This document shows, piece after piece, positions 24,012-32,206 of a stretch of 64,000 nt of DNA; positions within the stretch are counted from its first letter, which is position 1; each line of letters opens with the position of its first letter. The translations under genes and the position numbers were made by a program. The notes under the pieces were generated by a model that made no database searches, had not been told where the DNA came from, and was given only the letters and a program-made list of their open reading frames with translations. The stretch is taken from positions 62,001-126,000 of the forward strand of contig CAWIZE010000010.1 of the NCBI GenBank assembly GCA_963840545.1. Direction: 5' to 3'. This stretch comes from JAKAWQ01 sp963840545 (GTDB taxonomy: Bacteria; Pseudomonadota; Alphaproteobacteria; Acetobacterales; Acetobacteraceae).

Positions 24012-24335
24012 ATGAGTGGCATCACGAGCGTCAACGTCTCTGTCTACACGCCGGGAACGACGGACACAGCCTCGACGGGCGGCGCGTCGTCGCGTGGCAC
24101 CGGCGGGGCCACCGCCGGAGCCGGGGCGGCGGGCGGCAGCGGATCGTCCTCCAGCACCGACGGAACGACGACGACGGTCGTCACCAATGCGAACGGGACG
24201 GTCACGACCACCGTCACGAACGCGGAGGGCGTGGTCATATCGGTGACCACGACCGGCACGCCGACGAACCAGCAGAGCGCGACGAGCAGCACCGGCAGCG
24301 GTACCAGCGCGTCCCTGCTCAACGTCCAGGCCTAG
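24012..24335 (+). CDS. Low-complexity Thr/Ser/Gly-rich small protein
   Basis: A 107-residue protein of almost only T, S, G, A, V and N, with a beta-prone middle (TTTTVVTNANGTVTTTVTNA). No signal peptide or family is recognised. The composition resembles passenger or linker segments of surface proteins. Its GC is high and no partner gene is evident. It could be a spurious frame, but the ATG, good length and lack of stops in a repetitive Thr pattern favour a gene. Confidence 0.5.
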   Translation: MSGITSVNVSVYTPGTTDTASTGGASSRGTGGATAGAGAAGGSGSSSSTDGTTTTVVTNANGTVTTTVTNAEGVVISVTTTGTPTNQQSATSSTGSGTSASLLNVQA

Positions 24336-24441
24336 CCGGAGAGAGGCAGGGCTCGCCGCCCGCTCGATCCCCCGATCCCCGTTTGTTAAGGGCGGGTTCG
24401 GGTCTATGCTGGCCCGCAAAGCCGGCGATCGGGAGGAGACA

Positions 24442-25239
24442 ATGCGGCTTACCGAAGACCACATCGCGCGGTTCCATCGCGACGGATTTCTCTTTTTCCC
24501 GAATGTCTTCACCTCGGCCGAGGTCGCGAGGCTCGCGGAGGAGGCGGTCGGGATCTTCGATCATGAGCGGAAAGAAATCTGGCGCGAGAAATCGGGCGCC
24601 GCGCGCACCGCCTTCGCCGCGCACACCTACAACGAAGGCTTCGGCCTGCTCGGACGGCACCCGCGCCTGATTCGCCCCGTCGAGCAGGTGTTCGGCGAGT
24701 CTCTCTACATGCACCAGTTCAAGATCAACGCGAAGGCGGCCTTCGACGGCGATGTGTGGCAGTGGCACCAGGATTACGGCACCTGGCTCCGCGACGACGG
24801 CATGCCCGAGCCGCGCGCAATGAATATTTCCGTTTTTCTCGACGAGGTGATGCCGATCAACGGGCCGCTGATGCTGATCCCGCGCAGCCACCGCCACGGC
24901 ACGCTCGCCGCCGGCCACGATCTCGAAACGACCTCGTACCCGCTCTGGACGCTCGACAAGGCGACGGTGACGCGGCTCGTCGATGAAGGCGGGATCGTCG
25001 CTCCCACCGGCAAGCCGGGCGCGGTTCTGATGTTCCACGGCAACCTCGTGCACGGCTCGGCCGGCAACATCACGCCCTATCCGCGCAAGATCGTGTATCT
25101 TACGCTGAACGCGGTCTCCAACTTCATCCGCACGCCGACACGTCCCGACTGGATCGCCCATCGCGATTTCACGCCGATCGTGCCGGTGTCCGACGAGGCG
25201 CTCGCGCATTACGCAAGAACCCGCCGCGAAGCGGCCTGA
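24442..25239 (+). CDS. Phytanoyl-CoA dioxygenase (PhyH) family oxygenase
   Basis: A 265-residue Fe(II)/2-oxoglutarate oxygenase. The iron ligands are visible in WQWHQDYGTW (HxD) and MFHGNLVHGSAGN (distal His), with RKIVYLTLNAVSN after it holding the 2-oxoglutarate-binding Arg region. It is related to EctD/PhyH-type hydroxylases of small molecules. The next gene, a zinc alcohol dehydrogenase, starts 13 bases later, suggesting sequential hydroxylation and oxidation of one substrate. Confidence 0.85.
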   Translation: MRLTEDHIARFHRDGFLFFPNVFTSAEVARLAEEAVGIFDHERKEIWREKSGAARTAFAAHTYNEGFGLLGRHPRLIRPVEQVFGESLYMHQFKINAKAAFDGDVWQWHQDYGTWLRDDGMPEPRAMNISVFLDEVMPINGPLMLIPRSHRHGTLAAGHDLETTSYPLWTLDKATVTRLVDEGGIVAPTGKPGAVLMFHGNLVHGSAGNITPYPRKIVYLTLNAVSNFIRTPTRPDWIAHRDFTPIVPVSDEALAHYARTRREAA

Positions 25240-25252
25240 GCGGGCGAAGAGA

Positions 25253-26404
25253 ATGCCCGAGGTGCGGGTCGCGACCTTCGCGGGGCCCGGCGCGCCGCCG
25301 GTGATCCGGAGCGTCCCGCGCCCCGCCGTGCCGCCGCGCGCCGCTCTTTTCCGTGTTGCTGCCTGCGGGGTTTGCGGCACGGACCTCCATATCCTCGCGG
25401 GCCATTGGCCGAAGACGCTGCCCTGGCCCTTCACCCTCGGCCACGAGGTCGCCGGCGTGATCACCGAGATCGGACCCGGGCTCACCCAGGACTACATGGG
25501 CAATAAGCTGGCGCCCGGGGCGAAAGTGATGATCCCGCCTTTGATGCCCTGCGGGCGCTGCTACTACTGCGTGCATTATCCGAAGCACGCCAACAAGTGC
25601 CTGACGCCAGTCTATTACGGGCGCTATCTCGGTTTCGAAAAACCGCCGCATCTTTGGGGCGGCTTCGCCGAGATGGAATATATCGATCTCGACATGCTTC
25701 CCGGCACCAAGATCTACCGCCTGCCGGACGACATGCCGCTCTGGCTCGGCACGCTCGCCGAGCCGCTCACCTCCTGCCTGCGCGCCTTCCGCCGTGCCGC
25801 GGAGAGCGGCGGATTCACCGCCGGCGACACGGTGGTGATCCAGGGCTCGGGCCCGATCGGCGTGCTCGCCATTGTCGCCGCGCGCGAGATGGGCGCGGGC
25901 CGGGTCATCGTCGCAGGCGCGCCCGAGGAACCGAGGCTCGCGCTCTGCCGCCGCTTCGGCGCCGAGGCGACGCTCGACATCACACGCCACGCGGCGGGTG
26001 ACGCGCGCATCGCCGCGGTGCGCGAGATCGCGGGCGGCTTCGGCGCCGATCTCGTGATCGATTGCAGCGGCCATCCCTCGGCCGGGCCCGAGGGGATCGA
26101 GATGCTGCGCGACGGCGGCACCTATGTCGAGATGGGCCAGTTCACGGATGCCGGCGCGATCGCGACGAACTGGCACCGCATCTGCACCAAGGATATTTCC
26201 GTGCTCGGAAGCTGGGCTTTCACCGCCGACGATATCTGGGCGGGGATCCGGATGCTGGACCGGGCGCGCGAGCGCTACCCGTTCCGCGAGATGCAGAGCT
26301 GGTTTCCCTTGTCCGAGGCGGGGATTGCCGAGGCGATCGACGCCGCGCGCGCGATGCGCTGCGTCAAGGCGACGATCGTGCCCGACGCCGCGCTCGCCGC
26401 CTGA
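25253..26404 (+). CDS. Zinc-dependent alcohol dehydrogenase (MDR family)
   Basis: A 383-residue medium-chain dehydrogenase. Catalytic zinc ligands are C in ACGVCGTDLH and the GHEVAG His/Glu. The structural zinc Cys lie in PCGRCYYCVHYPKHANKC. The NAD site is VVIQGSGPIGVLAIVAA. Likely cotranscribed with the PhyH gene. Substrate unknown; the pair could belong to catabolism of a methylated or amino compound. Confidence 0.88.
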   Translation: MPEVRVATFAGPGAPPVIRSVPRPAVPPRAALFRVAACGVCGTDLHILAGHWPKTLPWPFTLGHEVAGVITEIGPGLTQDYMGNKLAPGAKVMIPPLMPCGRCYYCVHYPKHANKCLTPVYYGRYLGFEKPPHLWGGFAEMEYIDLDMLPGTKIYRLPDDMPLWLGTLAEPLTSCLRAFRRAAESGGFTAGDTVVIQGSGPIGVLAIVAAREMGAGRVIVAGAPEEPRLALCRRFGAEATLDITRHAAGDARIAAVREIAGGFGADLVIDCSGHPSAGPEGIEMLRDGGTYVEMGQFTDAGAIATNWHRICTKDISVLGSWAFTADDIWAGIRMLDRARERYPFREMQSWFPLSEAGIAEAIDAARAMRCVKATIVPDAALAA

Positions 26405-26629
26405 GCCGGCCGCCCTCCATTGCTCTGGCGAGCAATTCCACCGCCTTGGCGGATCGCTTCGCTCAAGGCCGCAATCCGGGGTGATCGAGTGCCAGCCTTC
26501 ATAGAAAGCCGACACGTCGGTGATTGTCCAAGTGCCCGATTGGCGTGGCGTTTCGTGATCGCTACGCGAGCGACGAAACTCTGCGATCGGGCACCGGCCG
26601 CGATCCGTTCCGGGCGGTTGATCCGCGTG

Positions 26630-26824
26630 CCCTGCCCTGTAGGGGCAGCCCTCGAACACGCTCCCCCAGACCGGAACGTCCTTCAGCCGCATCGGATCGA
26701 CCGTGCGCGGATTTTCCAGCAGAACGGTAAAGTTCGCGACCTTCCCGGGCGTGATGCTGCCCATCTCGTGCCCCATTCTCCAGGAGTGCGCCGCGTCGAT
26801 GGCGATGGCGATGGCATGGATGGC
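26630..26824 (-). pseudogene. C-terminal fragment of an amidohydrolase
   Basis: Minus-strand codons read AIAIDAAHSWRMGHEMGSIT, PGKVANFTVLLENPRTVDPM and KDVPVWGSVFEG, the standard end of YtcJ-type amidohydrolases. Upstream of this the frame has no further similarity, so only ~65 codons remain. The remaining gene-free DNA in 26405-26902 shows inverted segments such as GATCGGGCACC / TGCCCGATTGG but no other gene I can support. Confidence 0.65.
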
Positions 26825-26902
26825 GCGCCTGCTCCACGCCGATCCGCGGCTTCGGCCCGCCGCAGGCGGGCGCGGGACTCGCCCGCGGTGCGCGCCGTCT
26901 GA

Positions 26903-27781
26903 TCAGGCGATTGACGACAGATAATCGAGGCCGATATCGAGCGCCCGGCTGCTGTGGGTGAGCCAGCCGAGCGAGATCAGGCTTACTCCTGTTGCGGCGA
27001 TCTCGGGCGCGGTCTCCGGCGTGATCCGCCCCGACGCCTCGGTGATCGCGCGGCCGCCGACCATGGCGACCGCCTCTCGCAGCATCGTGGGCGCCATGTT
27101 GTCGAGCAGCACGGCGTCCGCGCCGGCGGCGAGCGCCGCTTCGAGCTGGGCGAGCGTATCGACCTCGACCTCGATCCGGACGAGATGGCCGACGGCGCCA
27201 CGGGCGCGCGCGATGGCCTCGCCGATGCCGCCCGCGGCTGCGACGTGGTTGTCCTTGATCAGCACGGCATCGTCGAGGCCGAAGCGATGATTGCTCCCGC
27301 CGCCCGCGCGCACCGCGTATTTCTGCGCCGCACGGAGTCCCGGAATGGTCTTCCGCGTATCCGTCACGCGCGTGCCGAAGGGACGCACGGCGGCGACCAC
27401 GGCGGCGGTCGCGGTCGCAATGCCGGAGAGATGGCAGAGGAAGTTGAGCGCGGTGCGCTCGGCCGCGAGCATCGCGCGGGCCGGGCCGACCACGCGCGCG
27501 ATCGTCTCGCCGGCGCCGACATGGCTGCCGTCCGGGCGCGCGAGCGAGAGTGCGATCGCGGGATCGAGCAGGCGGAAGGCGGCGACGGAGAAATCGAGGC
27601 CGGCGATCACGCCGGGCTGGCGCGCGACGAGCGCGGTCTCGGCGTGCGCCGATGCCGGCACGATCGCGTTCGAGGTGAGATCGCCGGCGCTGCCGAGATC
27701 CTCGGCGAGTGCCGCACGGACGATCGGCTCGATCAGCAAAGCGGGGAGGGGGGCAATCATGCGATCGCAAGCATCCGCCAT
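26903..27781 (-). CDS. nadC: Nicotinate-nucleotide pyrophosphorylase (carboxylating)
   Basis: A 292-residue quinolinate phosphoribosyltransferase. It has AERTALNFLCHLSGIAT, VTDTRKTIPGLRAAQKYAVR, GGGSNHRFGLDDAVLIKDNH and the C-terminal ITEASGRITPETAPEIAATG. It follows nadA with the ATG sharing one base with the nadA stop (TAATG). The longer open frame upstream is the nadA shadow. It converts quinolinate to nicotinate mononucleotide. Confidence 0.95.
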   Translation of the reverse strand: MADACDRMIAPLPALLIEPIVRAALAEDLGSAGDLTSNAIVPASAHAETALVARQPGVIAGLDFSVAAFRLLDPAIALSLARPDGSHVGAGETIARVVGPARAMLAAERTALNFLCHLSGIATATAAVVAAVRPFGTRVTDTRKTIPGLRAAQKYAVRAGGGSNHRFGLDDAVLIKDNHVAAAGGIGEAIARARGAVGHLVRIEVEVDTLAQLEAALAAGADAVLLDNMAPTMLREAVAMVGGRAITEASGRITPETAPEIAATGVSLISLGWLTHSSRALDIGLDYLSSIA

Positions 27782-28764
27782 TATTTCACCGCGAGCATGC
27801 GCTCGACCGCCCGCCGCGCCGGCGCGGCGACGGCCGGATCGATCGTCACCTCGTGTGTCATCGTCTCGAGCGCGCGGCGGATTTTTCCAAGTGTGATGCG
27901 CTTCATATGCGGGCAGAGATTGCACGGCCGGATGAACTCGAGCCCGGGATACTGCACCGCGACATTGTCGCTCATCGAGCATTCGGTGATCAGCACCACG
28001 CGGCCCGGCCGGTTCCGCTCGACATAGGAGGCCATCCCGGCGGTCGAGCCGGCATAGTCGGCCTCGGCCACCACCTCGGGCGGGCACTCGGGATGGGCGA
28101 GCACGACCAGGCCCGGATGCTCCGCCCGGAGCGCGCGGATCTCGGCGGCGGTGAACCGCTCATGCACCTCGCAATGCCCCGCCCAGGCGATGATCTTTAC
28201 CTCCGTCTCGGCCGCGACGTTTTTCGCCAGGTATTCGTCGGGCAGCATGATGACGCGCTCCGTGCCGAGCGATTCCACGATCTTCCGCGCATTGCCCGAG
28301 GTGCAGCAGATATCGGACTCCGCCTTCACCGCCGCCGAGGTGTTGACATAGGCGACCACCGGCGCGTCCGGATAGCGCGCGCGCATCAGCCGTACGTCCG
28401 CCGCGGTGATCGAGGCGGCGAGCGAGCAGCCGGCGCGGAGATCGGGGATCAGCACCGTCTTCTCCGGGTTCATCAGCTTCGCCGTCTCGGCCATGAACTG
28501 CACGCCGGCAAGCACGATCACGTCCGCATCGACTTCCATCGCCCGGCGGGCCAGCGCCAGGCTGTCGCCGGTGATGTCGGCGACGCAGTGGAAGATCTCG
28601 GGCGTCTGGTAGTTGTGCGCCAGGATCACCGCGTTGCGTTCGGCCTTGAGGTCCAGGATCGCTTCGATGTCGCCGGCGAAGGCGCCCCATTCCAGCGGCG
28701 GGATCACCGGGCGGACGCGCTCGTAGAGCGCGGTGGTGCGGGCGATGGTGGCGGCGTGTGACAT
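27781..28764 (-). CDS. nadA: Quinolinate synthase
   Basis: A 327-residue NadA. The [4Fe-4S] ligands are C in RAGCSLAASI, C in ITECSMSDNVA and C in RPCNLCPHM. The substrate motifs LAHNYQTPEIFH and FMAETAKLMNPEKTV are present. I choose the ATG at 28764, which has GGAGG five bases upstream; in-frame ATGs at 28776 and 28794 overlap that site or the operator-like palindrome. No nadB is in the window. Confidence 0.95.
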   Translation of the reverse strand: MSHAATIARTTALYERVRPVIPPLEWGAFAGDIEAILDLKAERNAVILAHNYQTPEIFHCVADITGDSLALARRAMEVDADVIVLAGVQFMAETAKLMNPEKTVLIPDLRAGCSLAASITAADVRLMRARYPDAPVVAYVNTSAAVKAESDICCTSGNARKIVESLGTERVIMLPDEYLAKNVAAETEVKIIAWAGHCEVHERFTAAEIRALRAEHPGLVVLAHPECPPEVVAEADYAGSTAGMASYVERNRPGRVVLITECSMSDNVAVQYPGLEFIRPCNLCPHMKRITLGKIRRALETMTHEVTIDPAVAAPARRAVERMLAVK

Positions 28765-28777
28765 GGCGTCCTCCATA

Positions 28778-28794
28778 ATACTCAGATAGAGCAT
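28778..28794. promoter_or_regulatory. Operator-like palindrome at the nadA start
   Basis: ATACTC-AGATA-GAGCAT, a 6-5-6 inverted repeat with one mismatch. It shares the arrangement ATRCTY-N5-GAGCAT with a second site at 28872-28888. Its place directly before the nadA ribosome-binding site suits repression, most simply by the adjacent NrtR-type protein. The assignment is inference. Confidence 0.55.
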
Positions 28795-28806
28795 TTGTGG
28801 CCCCAG

Positions 28807-28856
28807 ACAAGCACTGATCGGACAAGCACTGATCGGACAAGCACTGATCGGACAAG
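28807..28856. repeat. 15-bp tandem repeat in the nadA upstream region
   Basis: ACAAGCACTGATCGG occurs three times without change (28807-28851), followed by ACAAG. It separates the two operator-like palindromes. Expansion or contraction would change their spacing by 15 bases. Confidence 0.9.
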
Positions 28857-28869
28857 TCGGGAGGGACCA

Positions 28870-28890
28870 TTATGCTTCCCCTGAGCATAA
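28870..28890. promoter_or_regulatory. Perfect palindrome upstream of nadA
   Basis: TTATGCT (28870-28876) and AGCATAA (28884-28890) are exact inverted repeats around TCCCCTG. The core ATGCTT-CCCCT-GAGCAT matches the site at 28778-28794. It lies between the 3' end of nrtR and nadA, so it acts on nadA rather than on nrtR itself. A candidate NrtR operator. Confidence 0.6.
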
Positions 28891-28939
28891 GCCTGTCACC
28901 CTTCCCGGCGCGGGCCTGCCATGCAGGGGCCCTGGGGCT

Positions 28940-29867
28940 TCAGCGCGGCTGGGCGAGCGGCAGCTTGGTGCCGGAAATAGCGCGCTCGCGCAGCACCGCG
29001 CGGCGGAAGCGAAAGAGGCGCGCCGGCCGCCCGCCGGTCTCGGCGATCATCGCGCCGGTCTCCTCGACCAGCTCCTGCCGCGCCACCAGGCGGCGGAAAT
29101 TCTGCTTGTGGAGCCGCACGCCGGCGATCGCCTCGACCACCAGCTGAAGCTCGAGCAGCGTGAAGGCGGGCGGCATCAGCTCGAACACCACCGGGCGGTA
29201 TTTGATCTTGGCGCGCAGCCGGGCGATCCCGGTGGCGAGGATCCGCCGGTGGTCGTGGAGCATTGCCGTGCCCGGCGCCCGCGCCCGACCCGCCGCCTCG
29301 CCTGCTTCGGGCACGAGGCCAACCTCGTAGAGCAGCTCGTAGCGCTGGAGGGAAAATTCCTCGTTCCAGGCCTGCCCGCCGAGGCCGAAGGCGATCGCGG
29401 CGCGCTCGCTCCGTTCGCGCCTCGGCGCCGGCGCCGTTTCCGCCCGCGCCCAGGTCCGGAGCGCCGGGGCGATCGAAGCGATCGCCGGCGGCTCGCCGTC
29501 CCGGCGGTCCTCCCAGGGGAAATAACGATACCAGTCCTGCCAGCTCGCCCCGGTCTCGGGCGCCGCCGGCGCCTCGCGCGTGAGCCCGAGATAGCTGATC
29601 GAGATCGTCCGCCGGAGTCCCCCCGGCCGTCCGGTCGCGGTCGGCAAATGTATAAAGCTGCTCGACATAGCCGAGCGGATGCCGGGTCCGCTCCTCGACC
29701 CAGGCGCGCAATCCCGATTGCAGCGAGCGGTGGCTCGATTCGAACGGGCCGGACGGCAGCGCCCGCCCGTCCTCGACGGTGAGGATGCGCGGCGCGGCCG
29801 CATTCGCCGCCGCCACCACCGCGATCAGTTCGGCCGCGAGCCCGGCTTCCGCCGCCCCATCCCTCAT
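28940..29867 (-). pseudogene. nrtR: NrtR-type Nudix regulator, single-base frameshift
   Basis: The first part (MRDGAAEAGLAAELIAVVAA to GYVEQLYTFADRDRTAGG) and the second part (LRRTISISYLGLTRE to the end) lie in two frames. A run of six C (29619-29624, plus strand) with one base removed joins them into 308 residues. The product has an N-terminal Nudix-like domain and a C-terminal winged helix (PAFTLLELQLVVEAIAGVRL, then HKQNFRRLVARQELVEETG), the layout of NrtR, a repressor of NAD genes that senses ADP-ribose. It lies next to nadA and nadC. Either a sequencing slip or homopolymer-based loss. Confidence 0.8.
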
Positions 29868-29892
29868 GGACCGGGCAGCGGCAGCCGTCCGT

Positions 29893-30756
29893 TCATGCCG
29901 CCACCTTGGCCGCCACCTTGGCCGCCACCTTGGCGGCCGTCTTCGGAAGGTAGCAATGCTCGGGACCCGGGAAGCGCCGGGCGCGAACCTCCTCCGCATA
30001 GGCACTGGCGGCCGCGGTGACGGCGGCGCCGAGGTCGGCGTAACGCTTGACGAAGCGCGGAACGTGCGGCCCGGTCAGGCCGAGCAGGTCCTCGGTGACC
30101 AGGATCTGCCCGTCACAGCCCGCCGAGGCGCCGATGCCGATGGTCGGAACCGGGAGCGAAGCGGTGACCGCCCGCGCCACCGGCTCGAGCGTGCCCTCGA
30201 TCACCACCGCGAAGGCCCCCGCTGCGGCCACGGCGGCGGCATCCGCCGCGACCTGCCCGGCCTCCGCCTCGGTCCGCCCGGTGGTGCGAAAGCCACCGGC
30301 GGTCTGCACCGCCTGCGGCATCAGCCCGACATGCCCGCACACCGGGATGCCGCGGCGGGCGAGGAAGCGGACGGTCGGCGCCATCTCCTCCCCGCCCTCG
30401 AGCTTGACCCCGCTCGCCCCGGTCTCCGCCATGACCTCCGCCGCGGCCCGCCAGGCGCGCTCGGGGCTCTCCTGGTAGCTGCCGAACGGCAGATCGACGA
30501 TCACCGCCGCCCGGAGGCTGCCGCGCACCACCGCCGCCCCGTGGGCGATCATCATCGCCAGCGTCACCGGCAGCGTGGTCGGGAAGCCGTAGACGACCAT
30601 GCCGAGCGAGTCGCCCACCAGCAGAAGATCGACATGCGGGTCGAGCAGGCGCGCCATCGGCGCGGTGTAGGCGGTGAGGCAGACCAGCGGCGCTTTGCCC
30701 TTGCGCCCCGCGATCTCGGGAATGCCGATGCGTCTCATGGCCGCTTGCGTGCTCAT
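29893..30756 (-). CDS. panB: 3-methyl-2-oxobutanoate hydroxymethyltransferase
   Basis: A 287-residue ketopantoate synthase. It has PLVCLTAYTAPMARLLD, LLLVGDSLGMVVYG with Asp ligand, GVKLEGGEEMAPTVRFLARR and TIGIGASAGCDGQILVTEDLLG. The C-terminus ends in three copies of AAKV encoded by perfect 12-bp tandem repeats (29897-29932), beyond the usual family end. Its ATG is at 30756. nrtR begins 26 bases after its stop. Confidence 0.93.
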   Translation of the reverse strand: MSTQAAMRRIGIPEIAGRKGKAPLVCLTAYTAPMARLLDPHVDLLLVGDSLGMVVYGFPTTLPVTLAMMIAHGAAVVRGSLRAAVIVDLPFGSYQESPERAWRAAAEVMAETGASGVKLEGGEEMAPTVRFLARRGIPVCGHVGLMPQAVQTAGGFRTTGRTEAEAGQVAADAAAVAAAGAFAVVIEGTLEPVARAVTASLPVPTIGIGASAGCDGQILVTEDLLGLTGPHVPRFVKRYADLGAAVTAAASAYAEEVRARRFPGPEHCYLPKTAAKVAAKVAAKVAA

Positions 30757-30808
30757 GCGACCATTTATCGCCGCGCCCGGGGCGGCGCTATGCCCGACCG
30801 TTCGCCGC

Positions 30809-31807
30809 TCAGGCGAGCTTGCCCACCGATTTCTCGAGCAGGCCCCAGGCCTCGGCGCCGTATCTGGTGCGCCACTGGGCATAGAAGCCGCCCGTGCGCA
30901 GGGTGGCGCGGAAGGCATCGGGGTCGGGCGCGTTGAATTTCAGGCCCTTCGTCTCGAGCTCGCCCTGCAGCGTCGCGTTGAGCTTCGCCACGTCCCCCCG
31001 CTCGGCCAGTGCGGCCTCGTTCCACGCGGCCGCCACCACCGCTTGGTCGGGAGCCGGGATGCGGCCCCAGGCGGCGGGATTGGCGAGCATCCAGAACCCG
31101 TCCCACATGTGGTTGGTGAGCGAGCAGTATTTCTGGACCTCGTAGAGCTTGGCCGTGGCGATGATGGCGAGCGGATTCTCCTCGCCGTCCACGATGTGGC
31201 TCTGCAGGGCCGAATAGACCTCGTTGAAGTTGATCGCCGTCGGCGCGGCGCCCAGCGCACGGAACATCGAGGTCCAGAGCGGGCTCACCGGCACCCGGAT
31301 CTTGAAGCCGTGGAGGTCCGCAGGCGCCGCGATCGGGTGGGTGCTCGCGGTGATCTGGCGGTAGCCGTTGTCCCACATCCGGTCCATGGCAATGAGGCCG
31401 GATTTGCCGATCGCCGCGCGCACATAGGCGCCGAGCGGGCCGTCCATGGTCGCCCAGACCTGGTCGTAGTCCTTGAAGGCGAAGCCGATGCCGTTGATCG
31501 AGGCGACCGGCACGAGCGTCGCCAGGATCAGCCCGGAAAGGGTGAAGAACTGGATCGCCCCCGAGCGCACCTGGCTCAGCATGTCGGTGTCGCCGCCGAG
31601 CTCGTTGTTGGGGAAGATCTGGATCGTGACGCGCCCGTCGGTCTCTTTTGCGATTCGCGCCGCCGCTTCCTTGGCGCGGATGTTCATCGGATGGGCGAAC
31701 GGGAGGTTGTTGGCGTATTTGAGGGCGGGCCCTGCGGCCTCCGCCCGGCGGACGAAGACCAGCGGCAGGCTCGCCGCCCCCGCCAGCACCGCGCGGCGCT
31801 TTTGCAT
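30809..31807 (-). CDS. TRAP transporter substrate-binding protein (DctP family), orphan
   Basis: A 332-residue periplasmic protein with a signal peptide (MQKRRAVLAGAASLPLVFVR, then AEA). The DctP core contains FPNNELGGDTDMLSQVRSGA, GFKIRVPVSPLWTSMFRALG with the carboxylate-binding Arg, and NFNEVYSALQSHIVDGEENP. No dctQ or dctM is adjacent, so it must serve a remote TRAP system or act alone. The ATG at 31807 has GGGAGGAAGC upstream and is preferred over 31825. Confidence 0.88.
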   Translation of the reverse strand: MQKRRAVLAGAASLPLVFVRRAEAAGPALKYANNLPFAHPMNIRAKEAAARIAKETDGRVTIQIFPNNELGGDTDMLSQVRSGAIQFFTLSGLILATLVPVASINGIGFAFKDYDQVWATMDGPLGAYVRAAIGKSGLIAMDRMWDNGYRQITASTHPIAAPADLHGFKIRVPVSPLWTSMFRALGAAPTAINFNEVYSALQSHIVDGEENPLAIIATAKLYEVQKYCSLTNHMWDGFWMLANPAAWGRIPAPDQAVVAAAWNEAALAERGDVAKLNATLQGELETKGLKFNAPDPDAFRATLRTGGFYAQWRTRYGAEAWGLLEKSVGKLA

Positions 31808-31858
31808 GCTTCCTCCCGATTTCAACCGCGGCCGGCCGGGCCCGCAGCGGCGGCGGCC

Positions 31859-32026
31859 CTACTTGATCTTGGATTCCTTGAAGGCGACATGCTTGCGAAG
31901 CTTGGGGTCGTACTTGCGGAGCTCGAGCTTGTTCGTCTTGGTGCGGGTGTTCTTCTTGGTCACATAGAAGACACCCGTGTCGGCGGACGAGATGAGCTTG
32001 ATCTGAACGGTGGTGCTCTTGGCCAT
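31859..32026 (-). CDS. rpmG: Ribosomal protein L33
   Basis: Translating the minus strand gives MAKSTTVQIKLISSADTG, then VFYVTKKNTRTKTNKLELRK and YDPKLRKHVAFKESKIK, 55 residues. This is L33 of the Cys-free (zinc-independent) type. It is too short to stand out in an ORF list but unmistakable. It sits just downstream of the topA-rnr-protease run, a common place for rpmG in this group. Confidence 0.97.
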   Translation of the reverse strand: MAKSTTVQIKLISSADTGVFYVTKKNTRTKTNKLELRKYDPKLRKHVAFKESKIK

Positions 32027-32088
32027 GACAGGTTCCCTTGCGGGGGCGGAAAATGCGCATCCGCCCGGCGAAGGTCAAGAAGGCAAGA

Positions 32089-32196
32089 CCAGGGGGACGC
32101 TGTCCCCCTGGACCCCCTGCCAGGAGCTGGGCTCCTGGACCCCCATCCTTTTGGCCGCCGCCGATACGGAAGGGTTCCAAGGGCTGAGCCCCTTGG
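32089..32196. repeat. Three tandem intergenic hairpins
   Basis: CCAGGGGGAC-GCT-GTCCCCCTGG (32089-32111), CCAGGAGC-TGG-GCTCCTGG (32120-32138) and an imperfect CCAAGGG/CCCTTGG hairpin (32177-32196). The first two are followed by ACCCC as at 8255-8298. They lie between the S41 protease gene end and rpmG. Stems differ in sequence but keep pairing, which points to selection on structure or a REP-like family. Confidence 0.75.
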
Positions 32197-32206
32197 CCTG
32201 ACATGC

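Noticed and set aside
26405..26630. tRNA or small RNA in the gap after the alcohol dehydrogenase
   Set aside because: No cloverleaf with a TPsiC-like arm and CCA end could be assembled; only weak inverted segments are seen.
28807..28856. Short direct repeats as a possible CRISPR array
   Set aside because: Units are 15 bp in head-to-tail tandem without spacers; no cas genes are in the window.
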